A stretch of 64,000 nt of DNA from an uncultured Pelagibacteraceae bacterium (GCA_902605605.1 CACLDI010000001.1:1-64000), one strand, 5' to 3'. Shown: positions 8,350 through 17,862, numbered from the stretch's first letter. Made by a program: numbers and translations. The notes: generated from the sequence alone by a model not told the origin.

Positions 8350-8712
8350 TTATTTCAATTCTTTTATAATTTTAGAAATCTTAACTAATTTATTTTTTAG
8401 ATTTTCAGCTTTTATAGATTTATCTGCAATTTCGTCAAGCTTTAAAGAAACTTCATTATTTAACATCTTTTTTACGCCATTAATTGTCATACCTTGATCT
8501 TTTAAAAGGAACTTAACTTTCTTTAGAAGATTAATTGTTTTTTCATCATAATATCTTCTGTTTGAATTTAATATCTTTGGTTTAATTTGCTTAAATTGTG
8601 TTTCCCAAAATCTAATTATATGAGTAGGTAGGATACCCTTTTTATTTACTTGTAGTTTTAAAATTTTTGCAACTTCACCAATAGTTTTATAAGCAGTTTC
8701 TGACTTATCCAT
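8350..8712 (-). CDS. MerR-family transcriptional regulator
   Basis: The 120-residue protein starts with a MerR-type winged helix (TIGEVAKILKLQ, HIIRFWETQF, NSNRRYYDEKTINLLKKVKFLLKDQGMTI). It has a short C-terminal coiled region and no obvious effector domain or cysteine cluster. In alphaproteobacteria this MerR gene lies directly after ihfA in the plsX-fabH-ihfA cluster, and the same neighbour is seen here with an 8-base overlap. Its targets are unknown, and metal sensing is not suggested by the sequence. Confidence 0.88.
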   Translation of the reverse strand: MDKSETAYKTIGEVAKILKLQVNKKGILPTHIIRFWETQFKQIKPKILNSNRRYYDEKTINLLKKVKFLLKDQGMTINGVKKMLNNEVSLKLDEIADKSIKAENLKNKLVKISKIIKELK

Positions 8713-9004
8713 TTTCTTTCAAATTGATAAATTCTTTAAACTCTTTTGACGGCTTAAATAAAACAACTTCTCGGCCTGATATTACTTTTGACTCTTTAGT
8801 TTTGGGGTTTCTTCCTATTCTTGATTTTTTCTGTCTTATGGAAAAAGTACCAAATTTTGATAATTTTAATTTTTTTTCGGATTTAATATTTACGACTAAT
8901 GTTGATAGAAAATCGTCAATTAAATTTTCAGAAATTTGCTTAGAAAAACCAAGCTGCATATAAACTAAATTAACTAAGTCTTTTTTAGTTAAATTTATTC
9001 TCAT
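8705..9004 (-). CDS. ihfA: Integration host factor alpha subunit / HU-family DNA-bending protein
   Basis: The 99-residue protein has the complete HU/IHF fold, including LTKKDLVNLVYMQLGFSKQ at the N-terminus and the DNA-intercalating arm GTFSIRQKKSRIGRNPKT. IHF bends DNA sharply to shape promoters, origins and recombination sites. Position after plsX and before a MerR gene is that of alphaproteobacterial ihfA, which supports alpha over HU. fabH, normally between plsX and ihfA, is missing. The partner beta subunit is not in the window. Confidence 0.88.
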   Translation of the reverse strand: MRINLTKKDLVNLVYMQLGFSKQISENLIDDFLSTLVVNIKSEKKLKLSKFGTFSIRQKKSRIGRNPKTKESKVISGREVVLFKPSKEFKEFINLKENG

Positions 9005-9005
9005 T

Positions 9006-10007
9006 TTAAATGTTGTTCTTGATCTTTTCTATCAAATTACCGTTCACAATTCTATGACAAACATCAAGCGAGTTTGAAAATCCTATGTGATCAGTACCAC
9101 CATGACTTTTAACTACTGGTGAGTCTAGCCCAATAAAAATTGCACCATTGTACAATCTAGGATCAAGTCTTTTCTTGAATTTCTTTAAATTTGATATGTT
9201 TAATAAGGATGAAATTTTACCCATAATATTTTCTGTCATTGTTTTCTTTAATTCACTGGTAATAAAATTTGCTGTTCCTTCAGCAGTTTTTAATGCAACA
9301 TTACCTGTAAAGCCATCTGAAACAATGACATTTACATCACCATCCATTAGATGGTTGCCCTCGATATATCCTGCAAAGTTATAATTATCAGAATTTTTTT
9401 CATTTAAAATCTGATAAGTTTCTTTTATCGTTTCATTTCCTTTTAGTTCCTCGGATCCAATATTTAACAATGCTACATTGGGTTTTTCATTAGGATAAAG
9501 TGATGTGTATAGAGAGGCACCCATTATAGAAAAATCTGTCAAATTTTTTGAACTACATTCAATATTTGCGCCTAAATCTAATACTACACTCATACCTTTT
9601 TTATTTGGCCAAAGTGCAGACAAAGCTGGTTTGTCAATATTTTCAATCATTTTTAAATTTAATTTAGCAACCACCAATAAAGCCCCTGTGTTCCCAGCAG
9701 ATATAACTATATCAGCCTTCTTTTCTTTAACACTCTGAATTGCAAGCCACATACTAGTTTCTTTACCTCTCTTCGCTCCTTCTAAAGGGCTATCGGTACT
9801 TTTAATTACTTTATCGGTATGAATAATTTCATAAAATTTACTATCAATTTTATTTTTAATTAATTCTGATATTTGATTTTGGTCACCAAAAATTTTATAA
9901 AAAACATTTTTATTTGATTTATTATTGAGAATAATTCCATCAATAACTTTTTTAGGTGAATTGTCACCTCCCATTGCATCAACTGCAATTTTAATCAAAT
10001 CTGACAT
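9006..10007 (-). CDS. plsX: Phosphate acyltransferase PlsX
   Basis: PlsX makes acyl-phosphate from acyl-ACP, the first step of phospholipid synthesis by the PlsX/PlsY route; plsY is at 46034 in this window. The 333-residue sequence shows IAVDAMGGDNSP at the start, SAGNTGALLVVAKLNL, and NIGSEELKGNE. The C-terminal VSDGFTGNVALKTAEG and GLDSPVVKSHGG are also typical. Length is normal. It follows rpmF by 17 bases, as usual. The next gene is ihfA rather than fabH. Confidence 0.95.
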   Translation of the reverse strand: MSDLIKIAVDAMGGDNSPKKVIDGIILNNKSNKNVFYKIFGDQNQISELIKNKIDSKFYEIIHTDKVIKSTDSPLEGAKRGKETSMWLAIQSVKEKKADIVISAGNTGALLVVAKLNLKMIENIDKPALSALWPNKKGMSVVLDLGANIECSSKNLTDFSIMGASLYTSLYPNEKPNVALLNIGSEELKGNETIKETYQILNEKNSDNYNFAGYIEGNHLMDGDVNVIVSDGFTGNVALKTAEGTANFITSELKKTMTENIMGKISSLLNISNLKKFKKRLDPRLYNGAIFIGLDSPVVKSHGGTDHIGFSNSLDVCHRIVNGNLIEKIKNNI

Positions 10008-10024
10008 TTTATTGGAATATTATA

Positions 10025-10207
10025 CTATTCTTTTGGATCTAAAACTTGTCTTCCTTTATACATGCCAGTTTTTAAATCTAAATGATGAGATAATCTGTAT
10101 TCACCAGATTTTTTATCCTCAACTATATTTTTAGTTGAATATTTCATAGTTTGAGCCCTTCTCATCCCAGTTCGGGACGGGGTTTGTTTTCGTTTAGGTA
10201 CAGCCAT
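10025..10207 (-). CDS. rpmF: 50S ribosomal protein L32
   Basis: The 60-residue basic protein begins [19 protein letters not shown], the standard L32 N-terminus, and continues with [21 protein letters not shown]. It is a component of the large subunit near the peptidyl transferase region. The linkage rpmF-plsX is very widely conserved and couples ribosome and lipid synthesis genes. It lies 2 bases after the cytochrome chaperone gene. Confidence 0.95.
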   Translation of the reverse strand: MAVPKRKQTPSRTGMRRAQTMKYSTKNIVEDKKSGEYRLSHHLDLKTGMYKGRQVLDPKE

Positions 10208-10209
10208 AA

Positions 10210-10677
10210 TTAGGGGTTACTTACACTTTTTAAATAAGAATTCAAAGTTTTTTTTGATAAATCTTCATTAAAATTTTCAAAATAATCAAGTAAATATTCA
10301 ATATTTCCAAAATCACTCAAAAAAATAGAAATTTTTTTTAATTTATCAGATTTAGATAAATCTTCCCAAAAATGAATCTCGGAAACCATCGAATGAAATA
10401 AATTTATGTAATCTTTCATTTTTTTGTTAATAGATTGGTCACCATAGCCAATTTCTCTAATGCTCAACTCAAGTTGACGAAAATTAAAATCATAAATTTC
10501 TTGTAATAAAGTCTTATTTTCATCTTTTTTGTAGTTTTTAAGAAAAAAAGAAAAATGGAGTAAAAATAAGGTTAATCGGTCAGAAAAGTTATCTTCTCTA
10601 TTTAAATTTTTATATAAATCTTTATTTCTAGTGTAATTTATTAAATTATTATAAAGATATAAATATTTCTGTTTCAT
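10210..10677 (-). CDS. Ubiquinol-cytochrome c chaperone (CBP3-like)
   Basis: The 155-residue protein resembles the ubiquinol-cytochrome c chaperone family, which helps assemble cytochrome b of the bc1 complex. Supporting phrases are [17 protein letters not shown] near residues 33-49, [20 protein letters not shown] near 71-90, and the helix around [14 protein letters not shown]. In alphaproteobacteria this gene sits beside bamE and upstream of rpmF-plsX, as here. The DUF177 gene that often lies between it and rpmF is absent. Its start codon shares the CATG at 10675-10678 with divergent bamE. Confidence 0.8.
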   Translation of the reverse strand: MKQKYLYLYNNLINYTRNKDLYKNLNREDNFSDRLTLFLLHFSFFLKNYKKDENKTLLQEIYDFNFRQLELSIREIGYGDQSINKKMKDYINLFHSMVSEIHFWEDLSKSDKLKKISIFLSDFGNIEYLLDYFENFNEDLSKKTLNSYLKSVSNP

Positions 10678-11161
10678 GTATAAAACATTATATATAATTT
10701 TTTTTTCATTAATAGTTACAAATTGTTCTTTTAAGCCTGTTGTTAAACATCATGGTGTTCCCTTTTTAGAAAAAAAACAAGCCTCGTTAATAGTTAATAA
10801 AAGTAATAAAAATGACATCAAAAAAACTTTAGGATCACCATCTACTAAAAGTAAATTTGATAATGATATATGGATTTATATTGAAAGAAAACAGACTCAA
10901 TCAAAATTAAAAAATCTTGGAAGAATGAAAATTTTTAAAAATGATATTTTGGTATTGGAAATAGACAGTTACGGAATACTGAAAAAAAAAGAATTTTATA
11001 ATAAAGAAGATATGGAAAATATAAAAGTTGTAGAGGCGACTACAGAGGCAGGTTTTAAAAGAAACTCTTTCATATACGATTTTATGTCTAGTATGAGACA
11101 AAAAATTAATGACCCTCTTGGAGTGAGGGCCAAAAAGCGTAAAGAAATTAGCCAGCGATAA
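10676..11161 (+). CDS. bamE: Outer membrane protein assembly factor BamE (SmpA/OmlA)
   Basis: BamE is a small lipoprotein of the BAM complex that inserts beta-barrel proteins into the outer membrane. The 161-residue protein has a signal peptide with Cys17 in IVTNCS, then the SmpA/OmlA fold with [29 protein letters not shown] around residues 43-72. The place opposite the cytochrome chaperone gene is conserved in alphaproteobacteria. The 3' end overlaps convergent hppA by 14 bases. There is no upstream leader outside the neighbour's coding region. Confidence 0.88.
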   Translation: MYKTLYIIFFSLIVTNCSFKPVVKHHGVPFLEKKQASLIVNKSNKNDIKKTLGSPSTKSKFDNDIWIYIERKQTQSKLKNLGRMKIFKNDILVLEIDSYGILKKKEFYNKEDMENIKVVEATTEAGFKRNSFIYDFMSSMRQKINDPLGVRAKKRKEISQR

Positions 11162-13253
11162 CGGCTAACAATAACAAAGCTACTATATTTGTAATCTTAA
11201 TCATTGGGTTAACAGCGGGTCCAGCGGTATCTTTGTAAGGATCGCCAACTGTATCACCCGTCACAGCAGCTTTATGAGCTTCTGAACCTTTTCCACCATG
11301 ATTACCATCTTCAATATATTTTTTAGCATTATCCCATGCTCCACCACCTGCTGTCATTGAAACTGCAACAAACAATCCAGTAATAATAACACCCAACAAC
11401 ATTGCACCTACCGCAGCTAGAGCTGCAACTTGTCCACCAATTGCTAGAATTATGAAGTATAACACAACTGGTGAAAGCACCGGTAATAAAGAAGGGATAA
11501 TCATTTCTTTAATTGCTGCCACCGTCAATAAATCAACTAATTTCGCATAGTCAGGTTTTTGTTTTCTTTTCATTATACCTGGGTATTTTTTGAATTGTCT
11601 TCTTACTTCCACAACAACAGCTCCACCTGCTCTACCGACTGCTTGCATCCCCATTGATCCAAACAAATAAGGTAACATCCCGCCAATTAACAAACCAACT
11701 ACAACATAGGGGTTTGATAAATCAAAAGTGACAACAATACCTTCAAGCGCTGACCCAGCTTCTTTTGAAAAATGTTTAATATCCTCTGTATAAGCAGCAA
11801 ATAAAACTAAGGCACCTAAACCAGCTGATCCAATTGCATAACCTTTTGTTACAGCTTTTGTTGTGTTACCAACTGCATCAAGGGCGTCTGTAGTTTTTCT
11901 AACTTTTTTATCTAAATTTGACATTTCAGCTATACCACCAGCATTATCTGTTACAGGTCCATAAGCATCTAGTGCAACAACCATGCCTGCTAATGCAAGC
12001 ATTGTAGTAACTGCTATGGCTATCCCAAAAAGACCAGCAATCGAATTAGTTATTAAAATACCTGCAACAATAATTAAAGCTGGAATTGCTGTAGCTTCCA
12101 TTGATACAGCTAATCCTTGAATAACATTTGTACCATGTCCAGTTGTTGATGATAAAGCAACAGATTTAACAGGTCTGTAATTTGTACCTGTATAATATTC
12201 AGTTATCCAAATTAATAAACCTGTAATTACCAAACCAATAACTCCACAATAGTAAAGGTTCATACCATTAAAAGTTTTACCATTTACTGTATACTCATTT
12301 GCAAAACCTATTACGTGGTCTGTTACTGGCCACAAAATAGCTAATGACGCTACAGCAGATACTATGAAGCCTTTATACAAGGCATTCATAACATTTTTAG
12401 ATTTACCTAATTTTACAAAAAAAGTACCAAGTATTGAGGTTAACAAACATGCAGCACCAATACTTAAAGGATAAATCATCATATTTAAATCACCTACAAA
12501 GAAAATTGATGATAAAACCATCGTAGCAACAATAGTTACAGCATATGTTTCAAAAAGATCAGCCGCCATACCCGCACAATCACCAACGTTATCTCCAACA
12601 TTGTCAGCTATAACCGCTGGATTTCTTGGATCATCTTCTGGGATACCTGCTTCTACTTTTCCTACTAAATCAGCACCTACATCAGCTCCCTTCGTAAAAA
12701 TTCCCCCACCTAATCTTGCAAAAATTGAAATTAAAGATGCACCAAAACCTAATGCAACAAGAGCATTAACAATTTCTCTTTCATCAACATTTAATTTTAA
12801 TAATAGATAGTAATAAACAGCTATTGACAATAATGCTAAACCAGCAACTAGCATACCAGTTACGGCACCTGATTTAAAAGCAACGGAAAGGCCCTGAGCT
12901 AAACCTTTTCTTGAAGCCTCTGCTGTTCTTACATTAGCTTCAACAGATACCAACATTCCAACATAACCTGCAATACCTGATAGAGCAGCACCAATTAAAT
13001 ATCCTACACCAACTAAAGGACTAAAAGCTATACTAACAATTACTAAAACAACAACACCAACAATCGCTATTGTTTTATATTGTCTTGCTAAATATGCTTT
13101 AGCACCAATTTGAATAGCAGATGCTATCTCTTGCATTTTCTTATTACCTGCGTTTGAATTAAGAATATTTTTTCCAGTGAAAAATCCATAGACAATGGAT
13201 AAGAGGCCTGCTGCTATTGTATATAATAAAATCGTTTCGACTGTTGAGCTCAT
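11148..13253 (-). CDS. hppA: Proton-translocating membrane pyrophosphatase, K+-independent type
   Basis: The enzyme hydrolyses pyrophosphate and pumps protons out of the cytoplasm, recovering energy from biosynthesis. The 701-residue protein has about 16 membrane helices. Active-site acidic motifs are [32 protein letters not shown] and [14 protein letters not shown]. The segment [10 protein letters not shown], with lysine at about residue 466, marks the potassium-independent subclass, where K+-dependent enzymes have alanine. It lies 78 bases after thiL and could have its own promoter in 13254-13331, which is AT-rich without a clear consensus. The 3' end overlaps bamE. Confidence 0.96.
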   Translation of the reverse strand: MSSTVETILLYTIAAGLLSIVYGFFTGKNILNSNAGNKKMQEIASAIQIGAKAYLARQYKTIAIVGVVVLVIVSIAFSPLVGVGYLIGAALSGIAGYVGMLVSVEANVRTAEASRKGLAQGLSVAFKSGAVTGMLVAGLALLSIAVYYYLLLKLNVDEREIVNALVALGFGASLISIFARLGGGIFTKGADVGADLVGKVEAGIPEDDPRNPAVIADNVGDNVGDCAGMAADLFETYAVTIVATMVLSSIFFVGDLNMMIYPLSIGAACLLTSILGTFFVKLGKSKNVMNALYKGFIVSAVASLAILWPVTDHVIGFANEYTVNGKTFNGMNLYYCGVIGLVITGLLIWITEYYTGTNYRPVKSVALSSTTGHGTNVIQGLAVSMEATAIPALIIVAGILITNSIAGLFGIAIAVTTMLALAGMVVALDAYGPVTDNAGGIAEMSNLDKKVRKTTDALDAVGNTTKAVTKGYAIGSAGLGALVLFAAYTEDIKHFSKEAGSALEGIVVTFDLSNPYVVVGLLIGGMLPYLFGSMGMQAVGRAGGAVVVEVRRQFKKYPGIMKRKQKPDYAKLVDLLTVAAIKEMIIPSLLPVLSPVVLYFIILAIGGQVAALAAVGAMLLGVIITGLFVAVSMTAGGGAWDNAKKYIEDGNHGGKGSEAHKAAVTGDTVGDPYKDTAGPAVNPMIKITNIVALLLLAVIAG

Positions 13254-13331
13254 GAAAACCTTAATGTTGTTGGTTGTTAAATTTTAAGCCCGCACAATAC
13301 AAAAAAAGCTAAAAAAGACAATAATTAACTT

Positions 13332-14291
13332 TTAGAATTGATGAACATAACCTTTGTTTTTAAGTACTATTTCCTTACCTTTTTCATCAATAATTACTGA
13401 TCTTTTTTTATTAGAACAAATTTTACCTATTTTAGAAATTTTAATACCAAGATTTTTTGATGTTTGGGCTATGATTCTAGATTTATCTTTGCTTGCAGTA
13501 AATAAAATCTGATAATCATCACCATTAGATACAAGTTTAATCTTTTTCATGGTCTTCATTTTTATTATTTTTAGCAAATTCTTTGAAATTGGTATTTTGT
13601 TTTCATTCAGGGAAAATGATAAATTTTGATTGTTTATCATTTTACTCAAATCATCAATCAGACCATCAGACAAATCAATAGAGGAATTTGCAAAGTTTAA
13701 TAACTTTTTAGTCAGCTTTATTTGTATATCAGGTAGATAATATTTTTGAGCAAAATATTTTTTTAGTTCTTTAGATACTTTAATTTTATTTTTTAAAATT
13801 TGTAGACCCATAAAGCTATCACCCAAATTACCCGTTACATAAATGTCATCATTTACTAAAGCTTTATTTCTATAAGTAATTTTTTTTGAATAACCTAGCG
13901 ATGTAATAGTAAAACTAAGTTTATTAGAAAATGTGGTATCACCCCCACATAGAACAATATTATATTTATTTTGTTCCTGTATTAAGGAATTTGAAATTAG
14001 GGATAAGTTTTTTTTGGAAAAAGTCTTATTGTTACCTGAACCAGCTATAAAATAAAATTTTGGCAACACTCCTTTACAAATTAAATCTGAGATAGAGGAC
14101 CTTAAAATTTTTTTAATAACTAGATGAGGGTGTTTAAAATCAATAAAGTGATAGCCTAAATTATATGTATCAATAGAAATAGCTATACCCTTCTTCTTAT
14201 CAAAAAAAACATCATCATTTAAATTAAGAGCAGATTTATTTTTTTTTGAAATCTTTGAAAAATAATTTTTAATTAATTCAAATTCATGCAT
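13332..14291 (-). CDS. thiL: Thiamine-monophosphate kinase
   Basis: ThiL phosphorylates thiamine phosphate to the active cofactor thiamine diphosphate. The 319-residue protein has the AIR-synthase-related fold with DDVFFDKKKGIAISIDTY near residues 26-43, the metal-binding GGDTTFSNKLSFTIT segment near 116-130, and SSIDLSDGLIDDL near 203-215. Length is normal. It follows nusB with an 8-base overlap, an order (ribH-nusB-thiL) widespread in proteobacteria. SAR11 members need thiamine precursors, so a terminal kinase is expected. Confidence 0.92.
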   Translation of the reverse strand: MHEFELIKNYFSKISKKNKSALNLNDDVFFDKKKGIAISIDTYNLGYHFIDFKHPHLVIKKILRSSISDLICKGVLPKFYFIAGSGNNKTFSKKNLSLISNSLIQEQNKYNIVLCGGDTTFSNKLSFTITSLGYSKKITYRNKALVNDDIYVTGNLGDSFMGLQILKNKIKVSKELKKYFAQKYYLPDIQIKLTKKLLNFANSSIDLSDGLIDDLSKMINNQNLSFSLNENKIPISKNLLKIIKMKTMKKIKLVSNGDDYQILFTASKDKSRIIAQTSKNLGIKISKIGKICSNKKRSVIIDEKGKEIVLKNKGYVHQF

Positions 14292-14688
14292 TTTTAGATC
14301 TTAATTTTTTTCCAACATTATCTAATAGGGCATTTAGATATTTTGTTTGAGAATTTTCTAAAAAAAAATTAGATGAATTTAAATATTCTTTTATGATTAT
14401 ATTTAGTGACAATTGAGGTTTATACATGAATTCATAAGTTGCTGCTTTAAGAATAGTTTGAAAAACTTTATCAAGATTCTCAAAAACAAAATCATCACCT
14501 AGTTTTGTGTTTAATTCATCTAATATAAGATCATTTCTTTCTATGGTCCCTGTTACTATATCTTTAATAAATTTTTTAAATCGATGTTTCGGGAAATCTA
14601 AATTATCATCTTCATTATAAAATTTACCATATAATTTTTGAATAATTATAACTCTTGGATTATTTTTTGGGTTAAAGTGAGTTCTCAT
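14284..14688 (-). CDS. nusB: Transcription antitermination protein NusB
   Basis: NusB with S10 binds boxA RNA and helps complete transcription of ribosomal RNA operons. The 134-residue helical protein fits NusB in length and in the motif pattern NPRVIIIQKLYGKFYN at the N-terminus and ILKAATYEF and KTKYLNALLDNVGKKL-like helices toward the end. It is more diverged than its neighbours, so context carries part of the weight. It overlaps ribH upstream by 4 bases and thiL downstream by 8. Confidence 0.87.
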   Translation of the reverse strand: MRTHFNPKNNPRVIIIQKLYGKFYNEDDNLDFPKHRFKKFIKDIVTGTIERNDLILDELNTKLGDDFVFENLDKVFQTILKAATYEFMYKPQLSLNIIIKEYLNSSNFFLENSQTKYLNALLDNVGKKLRSKNA

Positions 14689-15074
14689 TTTTGAGACAAA
14701 ATAGAAATTACAGCTTTAGCAGCTTCGGCACCTTTTTGTTTTCTAGCTTTAGCTTGTTTCATATTAAGGCACGTAATAATACCATTTCCAACAGGCTTTT
14801 TATTATTTACAGATATGTCCATAATTGCATTGGTTGAGGCTTGAGAAATAAAATCAAAATGAGGGGTTTGTCCTTTGATAACACATCCGAGTGCTAAAAA
14901 TGCATCATACTTTTTAATATTTTTTGAAATTGTAACTGGTATTTCAAATACCCCTGGAACAGTTATAATTGTAATTATATTTGATTTTGGAATTAAACTT
15001 AAAGCACTGTTCAGTAACCCTTTTGATATATCTTTATAATAATCTGCAATAACTATTAAATATTTTTTTTTCAT
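14685..15074 (-). CDS. ribH: 6,7-dimethyl-8-ribityllumazine synthase
   Basis: Lumazine synthase condenses the ribityl-pyrimidine with dihydroxybutanone phosphate, the step before riboflavin synthase. The 129-residue protein shows VPGVFEIPVTISKNIKKYDAF-type core residues, the ALGCVIKGQTPHFDFIS motif with the catalytic histidine, and NGIITCLNMKQAKAR. It is slightly shorter than most family members at both ends. It touches ribB upstream and overlaps nusB downstream by 4 bases, so all are on one message. Confidence 0.94.
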   Translation of the reverse strand: MKKKYLIVIADYYKDISKGLLNSALSLIPKSNIITIITVPGVFEIPVTISKNIKKYDAFLALGCVIKGQTPHFDFISQASTNAIMDISVNNKKPVGNGIITCLNMKQAKARKQKGAEAAKAVISILSQK

Positions 15075-16174
15075 TAAATTAATTCCTGTTTAGTAATCTT
15101 TATATCATATCCCTCTAAACCAATAACTTTTTTTGGTGACTTAGTAATCAATATCATATTTTTAATTTTTAAATCTTTAATTATTTGAGCACCTATTCCA
15201 TAATTTCTTATAAGTTTGTCATTACCTGTTTTATAAAATTCTTTATTTTTATAATCTTTTAGTGTTTGTGTAACAGATCGAAGATTAGAATCTTTGATAA
15301 AAACTAAAACACAACAAGAATATTTTTTAAAATAATTTAAAGTTTTATTAAACGAATTTGGTAATTGTTGACTGATTAAATAATTTTGAACTACATTTGA
15401 CGAGATTACTCTAACTCTAGGTGTAACACCTTTTTTAATATTTCCTTTTATTAACGCAAAATGCTCTGCACCGTCTAATAAATTTTCATATATTCTTATT
15501 TTATATTTTTGGTCTTTTACCTCAATATTACTTTGCTTTTTTAAGCGTATTAATTTTTCTTTTTTGAGCCTGTAAGCAATTAGATCTTCAATTTTTCCAA
15601 TTTTAAGTTTATGTTTTTTTGCAAAATTAAAGAGATTGTCACCTTTAGCCATTGTTCCATCTTCATTCATAATTTCACATATAACTGCTGAATTATTTTT
15701 TTTAGCTAATCTAGATATATCTACCGAAGCTTCTGTATGTCCTGCTCTAACTAATACTCCACCATCTTTAGCTATAATTGGAAAGATATGACCTGGGGAA
15801 ACAATATCGTTTTTGTTTGCATTTTTTTTTGATGCAATTTTAATTGTTCTAGACCTATCTTTAGCAGAAATTCCTGTGGTTATTCCTTTTTTTGCTTCAA
15901 TCGAAATTGTAAATGCAGTTTTGTTTCTCGATTGATTGATAGGTGACATTAAACTTAAATTTAATTTTTTTGCTTGTATGCTATCTAAAGCAAGACAAAT
16001 TAATCCACGGCCATACCTAGCCATGAAATTTATATTTTTTGCATTAGTGTCAGAAGTAGAGATAACTAAATCACCTTCATTCTCTCTTTTTTCATCATCT
16101 ACGAGGATGAACATGCCACCCTTTTTGGCTACATTGATAATCTGTTCAATTTTAGCAAAATTATTTTTTTTCAT
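15074..16174 (-). CDS. ribB: 3,4-dihydroxy-2-butanone 4-phosphate synthase with degenerate GTP cyclohydrolase II-like domain
   Basis: Residues 1-205 form a complete DHBP synthase that makes the four-carbon riboflavin precursor from ribulose 5-phosphate. Visible motifs are DDEKRENEGDLV (26-37), the GRGLICLAL segment and PGHIFPIIAKDGGVLVRAGHTEA (127-149). Residues 220-366 resemble GTP cyclohydrolase II and end in RNYGIGAQIIKDL and VIGLEGYDIKI. The zinc-binding Cys-rich loop expected around 255-275 is missing (VRVISSNVVQNYL instead). This half is therefore unlikely to open GTP, and a separate RibA activity is needed. Similar RibB-X proteins occur in alphaproteobacteria. The start overlaps ribE by 14 bases. 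Confidence 0.93.
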   Translation of the reverse strand: MKKNNFAKIEQIINVAKKGGMFILVDDEKRENEGDLVISTSDTNAKNINFMARYGRGLICLALDSIQAKKLNLSLMSPINQSRNKTAFTISIEAKKGITTGISAKDRSRTIKIASKKNANKNDIVSPGHIFPIIAKDGGVLVRAGHTEASVDISRLAKKNNSAVICEIMNEDGTMAKGDNLFNFAKKHKLKIGKIEDLIAYRLKKEKLIRLKKQSNIEVKDQKYKIRIYENLLDGAEHFALIKGNIKKGVTPRVRVISSNVVQNYLISQQLPNSFNKTLNYFKKYSCCVLVFIKDSNLRSVTQTLKDYKNKEFYKTGNDKLIRNYGIGAQIIKDLKIKNMILITKSPKKVIGLEGYDIKITKQELI

Positions 16175-16754
16175 TAAAATAATTTCTAACGTATTTAGAT
16201 AAGATATCTATCTCAATATTAACTAAGCTCGATTTCCTTAGAGTAGATAAGTTTGTTTCTTTATACGTATGAGGGATAATCCAAATTTGAAATCCTTTTT
16301 TTGTAACTTTTGAAATAGTAAGAGATATACCATTTACACTAATAGATGCTTTTTCTATTAAATGTTTTCTTTCCTTCTTGGGGATTTCGAATTCAAAAAC
16401 ATATGATTTATCAACTTTAGAGATCCTCAATACTTTACCAGCAGTGTCTACATGCCCCTGACATATATGCCCTGAAATTTTAGTACCGTATTTTAAGGGT
16501 AATTCTAAGTTTATAATATCTTTAGGTTTTAAAAATTTAAACTTTGATCGTTTGATTGTTTCATTTGAAAGATAAAATTCCATATTTTTTTTTTTGAAAG
16601 AAATCAATGTTAAGCACACACCATCACAAGCTACTGATAAACCCATATCTCTACTTGAAACTTTAAGGTTACTTTTTACAAAAATATTAAGCCCCTTATC
16701 TCTTTTGATTATTTTAGAAATTGAACCTTGATTATAAATAATTCCGTTAAACAT
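16161..16754 (-). CDS. ribE: Riboflavin synthase alpha subunit
   Basis: Riboflavin synthase dismutates two lumazines to riboflavin. The 197-residue protein has the two tandem lumazine-binding barrels: the first begins MFNGIIYNQGSI and includes SVACDGVCLTLI near residues 40-51, and the second includes GHICQGHVDTAGKV near 95-108 and SISVNGISLTISK near 137-149. Length is normal. It lies between ribD and ribB, one base after ribD. The genes ribD-ribE-ribB-ribH give a nearly complete pathway, lacking a visible RibA. Confidence 0.94.
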   Translation of the reverse strand: MFNGIIYNQGSISKIIKRDKGLNIFVKSNLKVSSRDMGLSVACDGVCLTLISFKKKNMEFYLSNETIKRSKFKFLKPKDIINLELPLKYGTKISGHICQGHVDTAGKVLRISKVDKSYVFEFEIPKKERKHLIEKASISVNGISLTISKVTKKGFQIWIIPHTYKETNLSTLRKSSLVNIEIDILSKYVRNYFNEKK

Positions 16755-16755
16755 T

Positions 16756-17862
16756 TTATTTGTTATAGTGAGTTATTGTATCTTTTCCATAGGAAGAATT
16801 AAGATTTTGTCTAAATGAATATTTTTTATTTAAGACATTTAATCCATTAAATTTAACAAAATCCGAATTTGTTGGCAGTTTTTTTTGACTTTTGAATAAA
16901 TAAAATTCATTAAATATTTTATTCTTTAATAAGTTTGTTGTGAGAAAATCTCCTCCTTCCACTAAAGTATTTCTAAAACCTAAAGAATAAAGTTTTTTCA
17001 TAATTAGTCTTAGATCTAGTTGCTTACTATTTTTTAATTTTGCTTTTATAAGTCCTATTTTATTTTTTTTAAACATAGAAATTCTTGACTTATTTGCTTT
17101 ATTATAAAAAACGATAGTATTTTTTTTATTAGCTGATTTAAAAATATAAGTATTTTTTTTTAAATTTAAGTTGTTGTCTAAGATAATTCTTACTGGAGAA
17201 AATTTTTCAAAACCTCTTATTCTGCAATTTAATTTAGGGTTATCAATATTTGCAGTTTTACTTGATGTTATTATTGAGTCATTTTTGTATCTTAAAAAAT
17301 GGGTAAATTTATCAGAGTACTGGTTAGTTATTTTTGTTTTGAATTTACTATAAATAAGTTTGTTTTTTGAAATAGCTATCTTGCCAGTAACAAAAGGCTT
17401 TTTATTTTTTCTATTAAAAAAATATGGAATATAAAATTTTTTTACTTTATCTTTTAGAAGTCCTATCGATACATTAATTTTATGAGATTTTAAAATTTTA
17501 AAACTTTTTTTTCTTACTCTTTTATCAGTATCTTCAAGTGCGTAAATGACTTCAGAAATTTTTGATTTAATTATTTCATTTGTACATGGTGGAGTTACAC
17601 CTTGGTGGCTACATGGTTCTAATGTGACATACATTTTTGCACCATTAAGTTTTGTATTACAATTTTTAATTGCATTAAATTCTGCATGAGGTCTACCATT
17701 ATAAGAAGTTTGACCAATTGAAATAATATTATCATTTTTAACTATTACACAGCCAACAGATGGATTTGTGCCAGTTAATCCTTGACGAGATTTTGCCAAG
17801 TCCAGGGCAATCTCCATGAATAGTTTATCTTTTTTTGTAAATTTATTTTTTTTTGAAGACAT
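16756..17862 (-). CDS. ribD: Bifunctional riboflavin deaminase/reductase RibD
   Basis: RibD deaminates and then reduces the pyrimidine intermediate of riboflavin synthesis. The N-terminal deaminase shows the zinc site with His59 and Glu61 in GRPHAEF, and Cys84 and Cys93 in [13 protein letters not shown]. The C-terminal half (about 150-368) is the reductase, with TGKIAIS and [13 protein letters not shown]. Length 368 is typical. The start keeps 15 residues before the conserved MEIALDLA helix and overlaps nrdR by 20 bases, an arrangement (nrdR-ribD) common in bacteria. Confidence 0.94.
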   Translation of the reverse strand: MSSKKNKFTKKDKLFMEIALDLAKSRQGLTGTNPSVGCVIVKNDNIISIGQTSYNGRPHAEFNAIKNCNTKLNGAKMYVTLEPCSHQGVTPPCTNEIIKSKISEVIYALEDTDKRVRKKSFKILKSHKINVSIGLLKDKVKKFYIPYFFNRKNKKPFVTGKIAISKNKLIYSKFKTKITNQYSDKFTHFLRYKNDSIITSSKTANIDNPKLNCRIRGFEKFSPVRIILDNNLNLKKNTYIFKSANKKNTIVFYNKANKSRISMFKKNKIGLIKAKLKNSKQLDLRLIMKKLYSLGFRNTLVEGGDFLTTNLLKNKIFNEFYLFKSQKKLPTNSDFVKFNGLNVLNKKYSFRQNLNSSYGKDTITHYNK

